From: Nannochloropsis salina CCMP1776 | Lineage: Eukaryota > Sar > Eustigmatophyceae > Eustigmatales > Monodopsidaceae | Assembly: GCA_004565275.1 (NCBI GenBank) | Contig: SDOX01000018.1 | Coordinates: 170,541-234,540, forward strand | Length of the DNA: 64,000 nucleotides | Direction: 5' to 3' | Part shown: positions 61,215-64,000 of the stretch, piece after piece | How positions within the stretch are numbered: position 1 is the first letter of the stretch | Layout of the letters: each line of letters begins with the position of its first letter | The notes under the pieces: generated by a model | What the model was told of the DNA's origin: nothing | The model's database searches: none | The model's input: the letters and a program-made list of their open reading frames with translations, nothing else | Translations under genes and position numbers: made by a program

Positions 61215-64000
61215 ATGTTGCTGTTACTGTTACCGAGTGGCGAGGGTACGTGTTCCATCACAAGATACGCCATCGCCGCGAGCCCCGCCCCCTTTGCGGT
61301 CGACCTCAGCTCTTCATTCCCCTCTAAACACCACGAATTTCACAACCAGAGGACCCCAACTCTTCTCACGATGGGTAGAGGACAGGGTGGCCGCTGGCGA
61401 GGGCGAAATAATGGGGCGAGTAGGGGAGCAGACCGCGCTTGGGGGAGGGGAGGTCGAGGCTGGGGCCGACATGGGAAACGCGGGCGTGGAGGCTGGAAGG
61501 GCGACAGCACAAACAAGCGAAAGTCGGACGAAAGCGTAGCAGAAGAAGGTGGACCAAAACGTCGGTGTTTCTATGAAGATAGGGCTCCGCACTCTGGATC
61601 CTATGCCGCAAAACAGCGACACGAGAACACAGAGGATGGACAGGACCTGCTGGGGAACAAGAAAAAGGTTGCGATGATCATAGGATACTGTGGTACAGAT
61701 TTTCAGGGCATGCAAATGAATCCAGGTGCGATCACTATAGAAGCGGAACTGGAAAAAGCCATGTACGAGGCCGGGTGTATCAAAGAAGCAAACTTTGGTA
61801 GTTTGCAAAAAATAGGCTGGTCGCGCTCGGGAAGGACAGATAAAGGCGTGCATGCGGCAGCCCAGGTTGTGGGTTGCAAATTGCATGTAAAGATGAAAAG
61901 CAAGGAGAATGTAGATGAGAACAGGAAGGAAGAGGAAGAGAACGCGGAGGGGATGGGCAAAGGCGGAGCTAATGAAAGTCTTCATGCAGGGAAGGAGGGC
62001 GAGGAAGGGTGGAGTTCGATGGAGATAGTGAAGGAAGGGGGACCGCCAATGGGTGCACAAGAAGACGAAACGAGTGACAAGGTCAAAAGCAAGTGCAGTG
62101 AAAGCGCGGGAGCGGGAGCGTCCGCGACGGGAGAAGGAAGGGAAGTGCCAGCCCCTGGGGGGAAGGTGGAAGGGCGGGAGGAGGGCGGGCACGCCCCAGG
62201 GGCAGACTCCCCGTCCGAGGCCGGCGGTCCTAAGAAAATCTCGCACGAAAACACCAGTGGAGGGACGATAGCCGCGCCATTCACGACCCTTTCCACGAGC
62301 GAAGGGGACGGCGAGAGCGAGGGCCGACCGGATGCCCTCTCCCAAGAGCCCCCTCACCGCCCGCCACCCGCGCCCGACGCCCTCGCGGCGGCCTTGGAAG
62401 CCACTCGGATGGCAATCAACCGGCAATTGCCTCCCAGCATCCGCATACACGGGATTTTGCGGGCCACCAGGGGCTTTAACGCGAAGAACGACTGCACCCG
62501 CCGGCGGTACTGCTACTGGCTCCCCACCTTTCTCCTGGCCGAGGTGGAGGAAGTGGGAGCGTGGCTGGACGGATGTGCGCAGCAGAAGAAGAAGAAGGCG
62601 GGGGGGGGGAAGAAAGGGGAGGCGGGAGGAGCGCAGGGTCAGGGAGGGGAGGAGGAAGGGAAGGAGGGGGCGGGAGGGGCCGACGGAGGTGTGAAGGGTG
62701 GCGGGGACGGGACGGGGAAGGGAGAGGAAGCCTCCGGGGGGGGAGGGGAGGGGGAGAGGGCGATGGACGGCGAGGGGATGGAGTGGGAGGATGACGAGGG
62801 GGCAGGGCTTGTGGGGGAGGAGGAGGAGGAGGAGGAGGGGGAGGGGGAGAGGGGGAAGGAAGAAGGGGAAAGGGAGAAAGTCGCGTCTCCTCCCCTCAGC
62901 AATCCCCGCACTGCTCGCTTTAAAGGCACTCCTCTCAATTACCCTCAACCCGACCTGTCCGCCCTTCGCCAGTGCTTCCGGAGCCGCCTCCGCGGCTACA
63001 GGGCCTCATCTCGGCAGCTGGAGCGTCTCGGTCGGACCCTCCGCAAGTACGTAGGGACGCACAAATTCCACAACTTCTCTATCCGCATGTCCTTCCGGTC
63101 GGGCTCGGTGAAGCGCTACATCATGGCCGTGGAGATGGGCGACCCCGTGGTGGTGGGGGAGGACGGGGGCGAGGACTCGGGGCTGGAGTGGGTCTGCGTC
63201 ACACTGACCGGCCAGGCTTTCCTCCTCCATCAGATCCGGAAAATGGTGGCGGTGGCCATTATGGTAGGTTCGGGCTAGAGGGGCGGGGAGGGACAGATGT
63301 CGCACCTTCCCTCCTGCTTCCTCTCGTGAGGTGTCTCCATCCCTTCCCTCCCCATCATGCCCCTCTCCTCCCTTCCCCACAGGTGTCGCGCGGCTCTGCC
63401 CCCGCCACTCTCATCGAAGACGCCTACCAAGACGTGATGCTGACCCTGCCCATGGCCCCCTCGGAGGGGCTGTACCTGGACAAGGCGTCCTTCGCGCTTT
63501 ACAACCAGCGGGCAACGCAGATCGGCCAGGCGGCGTCGCTGGATTGGGAGAGAGAGGAGGAGGAGGAGGACAAGGGGGGCCAGGCGCCTTCTTTGTCCAT
63601 CGAGGTGCTGAGGGAGAGGATTCGCAGATTTGTGGAGGAGGAGATCGTGGGGCACATCCTGCGGCGGGAGGACCAGGTGAGGGGGCGGGAGGGAGGGAGG
63701 AAGGGGGAAGGGAGGGAGGGAGGGAGGGAGGGAGAAAGGGAGGGAAAAGGGTAGGGCCAGATTTCTGTCTGGGTGTGAAAACAGCTGCTCAAGGTGTGGG
63801 GGCGAGAGCTTTGTGGGCGTCTCGTTTACTAGCGTCAGCGTGGTGTTCCACTCCTGTTGTATCTGGCGCACGCTTTTTGCATCACCTCCTCAAAACCCTC
63901 CTACCCTTCACTCTCCTTCCTTCTCGGACACGGCCCCTTTTCTGCCCTTTGACCGATCGAGAAGACCCTAGTCTTCACCAAATGGATGTACCACTGCCGA
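61215..64000 (+). CDS. PUS1: tRNA pseudouridine synthase PUS1 (3' end beyond the window)
   Basis: Exons 61215-63263, 63383-63676 and a last visible piece from 63962 (KTLVFTKWMYHC) join in phase; the gene runs out of the window. The fold starts KKVAMIIGYCGTDFQGMQMN, the PUS1 start, with the catalytic block SRSGRTDKGVHAAAQVVGC holding the Asp nucleophile. Later come GILRATRGFNAKNDCTRRRY, FHNFSIRMSFRSGSVKRYIM and LTGQAFLLHQIRKMVAVAIM. PUS1 modifies several tRNA positions and some mRNA/snRNA sites in nucleus or mitochondria. Two large low-complexity inserts interrupt the fold: about 150 residues after the catalytic strand and about 130 Gly/Glu/Lys residues after LPTFLLAEVEEVG. The start may be 61215 (Leu-rich leader) or 61371 (MGRGQGGRWRGRNNG), the latter giving a basic nuclear-like start. 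Confidence 0.92.
63687..63745 (+). repeat. GGGA polypurine tract in the last visible PUS1 intron
   Basis: An almost uninterrupted run of gggagggaagggggaaggg-type units begins eleven bases after the exon end at 63676. It is typical of introns in this window. Confidence 0.8.

Noticed and set aside
61314-62948. 544-codon minus-strand open frame opposite PUS1
   Set aside because: The plus strand encodes conserved PUS1 motifs; the minus translation is Pro/Leu/Ser-rich from polypurine sequence and has no family resemblance.

Overview
The window is nuclear DNA from a eukaryotic alga, most likely a photosynthetic stramenopile. A eustigmatophyte such as Nannochloropsis/Microchloropsis is my best guess; this is an inference from gene content and sequence style, not a database match. 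Three proteins carry signal peptides followed by an ASAFAP-like cleavage context (GrpE at 60.2 kb, an unknown protein at 28.3 kb, an aldo/keto reductase at 37.4 kb), as expected for a plastid inside a secondary endosymbiotic membrane system. Genes are compact, with zero to eight short GT-AG introns. The DNA is GC-rich and full of GGGA/CCCT polypurine-polypyrimidine tracts that invade introns, UTRs and coding loops. Unrelated housekeeping genes lie side by side with no operons.

Layout, left part (1-31 kb): RING-H2 E3 of BIG BROTHER type (+); unknown 539-aa protein (-); Hikeshi, four exons (-); PP1 inhibitor-3/PPP1R11 (+); membrane-anchored thaumatin-like protein (-); dynactin p25 (+); alpha-helical protein possibly related to SLF2 (-); PH-START lipid-transfer-like protein with an interstitial telomeric repeat in intron 1 (+); triple-KH RNA-binding protein (-); long cullin (-); LYRM7/MZM1 complex III assembly factor (+); coiled-coil protein (-); plastid-targeted unknown (-); a glycosyltransferase-like gene that carries an in-frame stop and a frameshift (+).

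Right part (31-64 kb): secretory unknown (+); coiled-coil protein with acidic tail (-); NAD(P)-binding COQ11/NDUFA9-like protein (+); aldo/keto reductase with a tripartite targeting sequence (-); BK/Slo-type potassium channel (+); single-pass membrane protein (-); tRNA pseudouridine synthase PUS3/DEG1 (+); unknown protein with a 45-bp minisatellite (-); NDUFAF5 (+); TAF1C/RRN6-like protein (-); NELF-A homologue (+); plastid GrpE (-); PUS1, cut by the window end (+). From 34 kb on, strands alternate at every gene, so neighbours share either a short bidirectional promoter (133-331 bp in four cases) or a short convergent 3' region.

Functional themes are mixed: transcription (NELF-A, TAF1C-like), tRNA modification (PUS1, PUS3), ubiquitin ligases (cullin, RING), respiratory-chain assembly (LYRM7, NDUFAF5, COQ11-like), proteostasis (Hikeshi for Hsp70 import, GrpE), and ion or lipid handling (BK channel, PH-START). 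Exon models were built by eye from splice consensus, reading phase and protein similarity recalled from memory. No tRNA, rRNA, CRISPR array, transposon or viral element was recognised.
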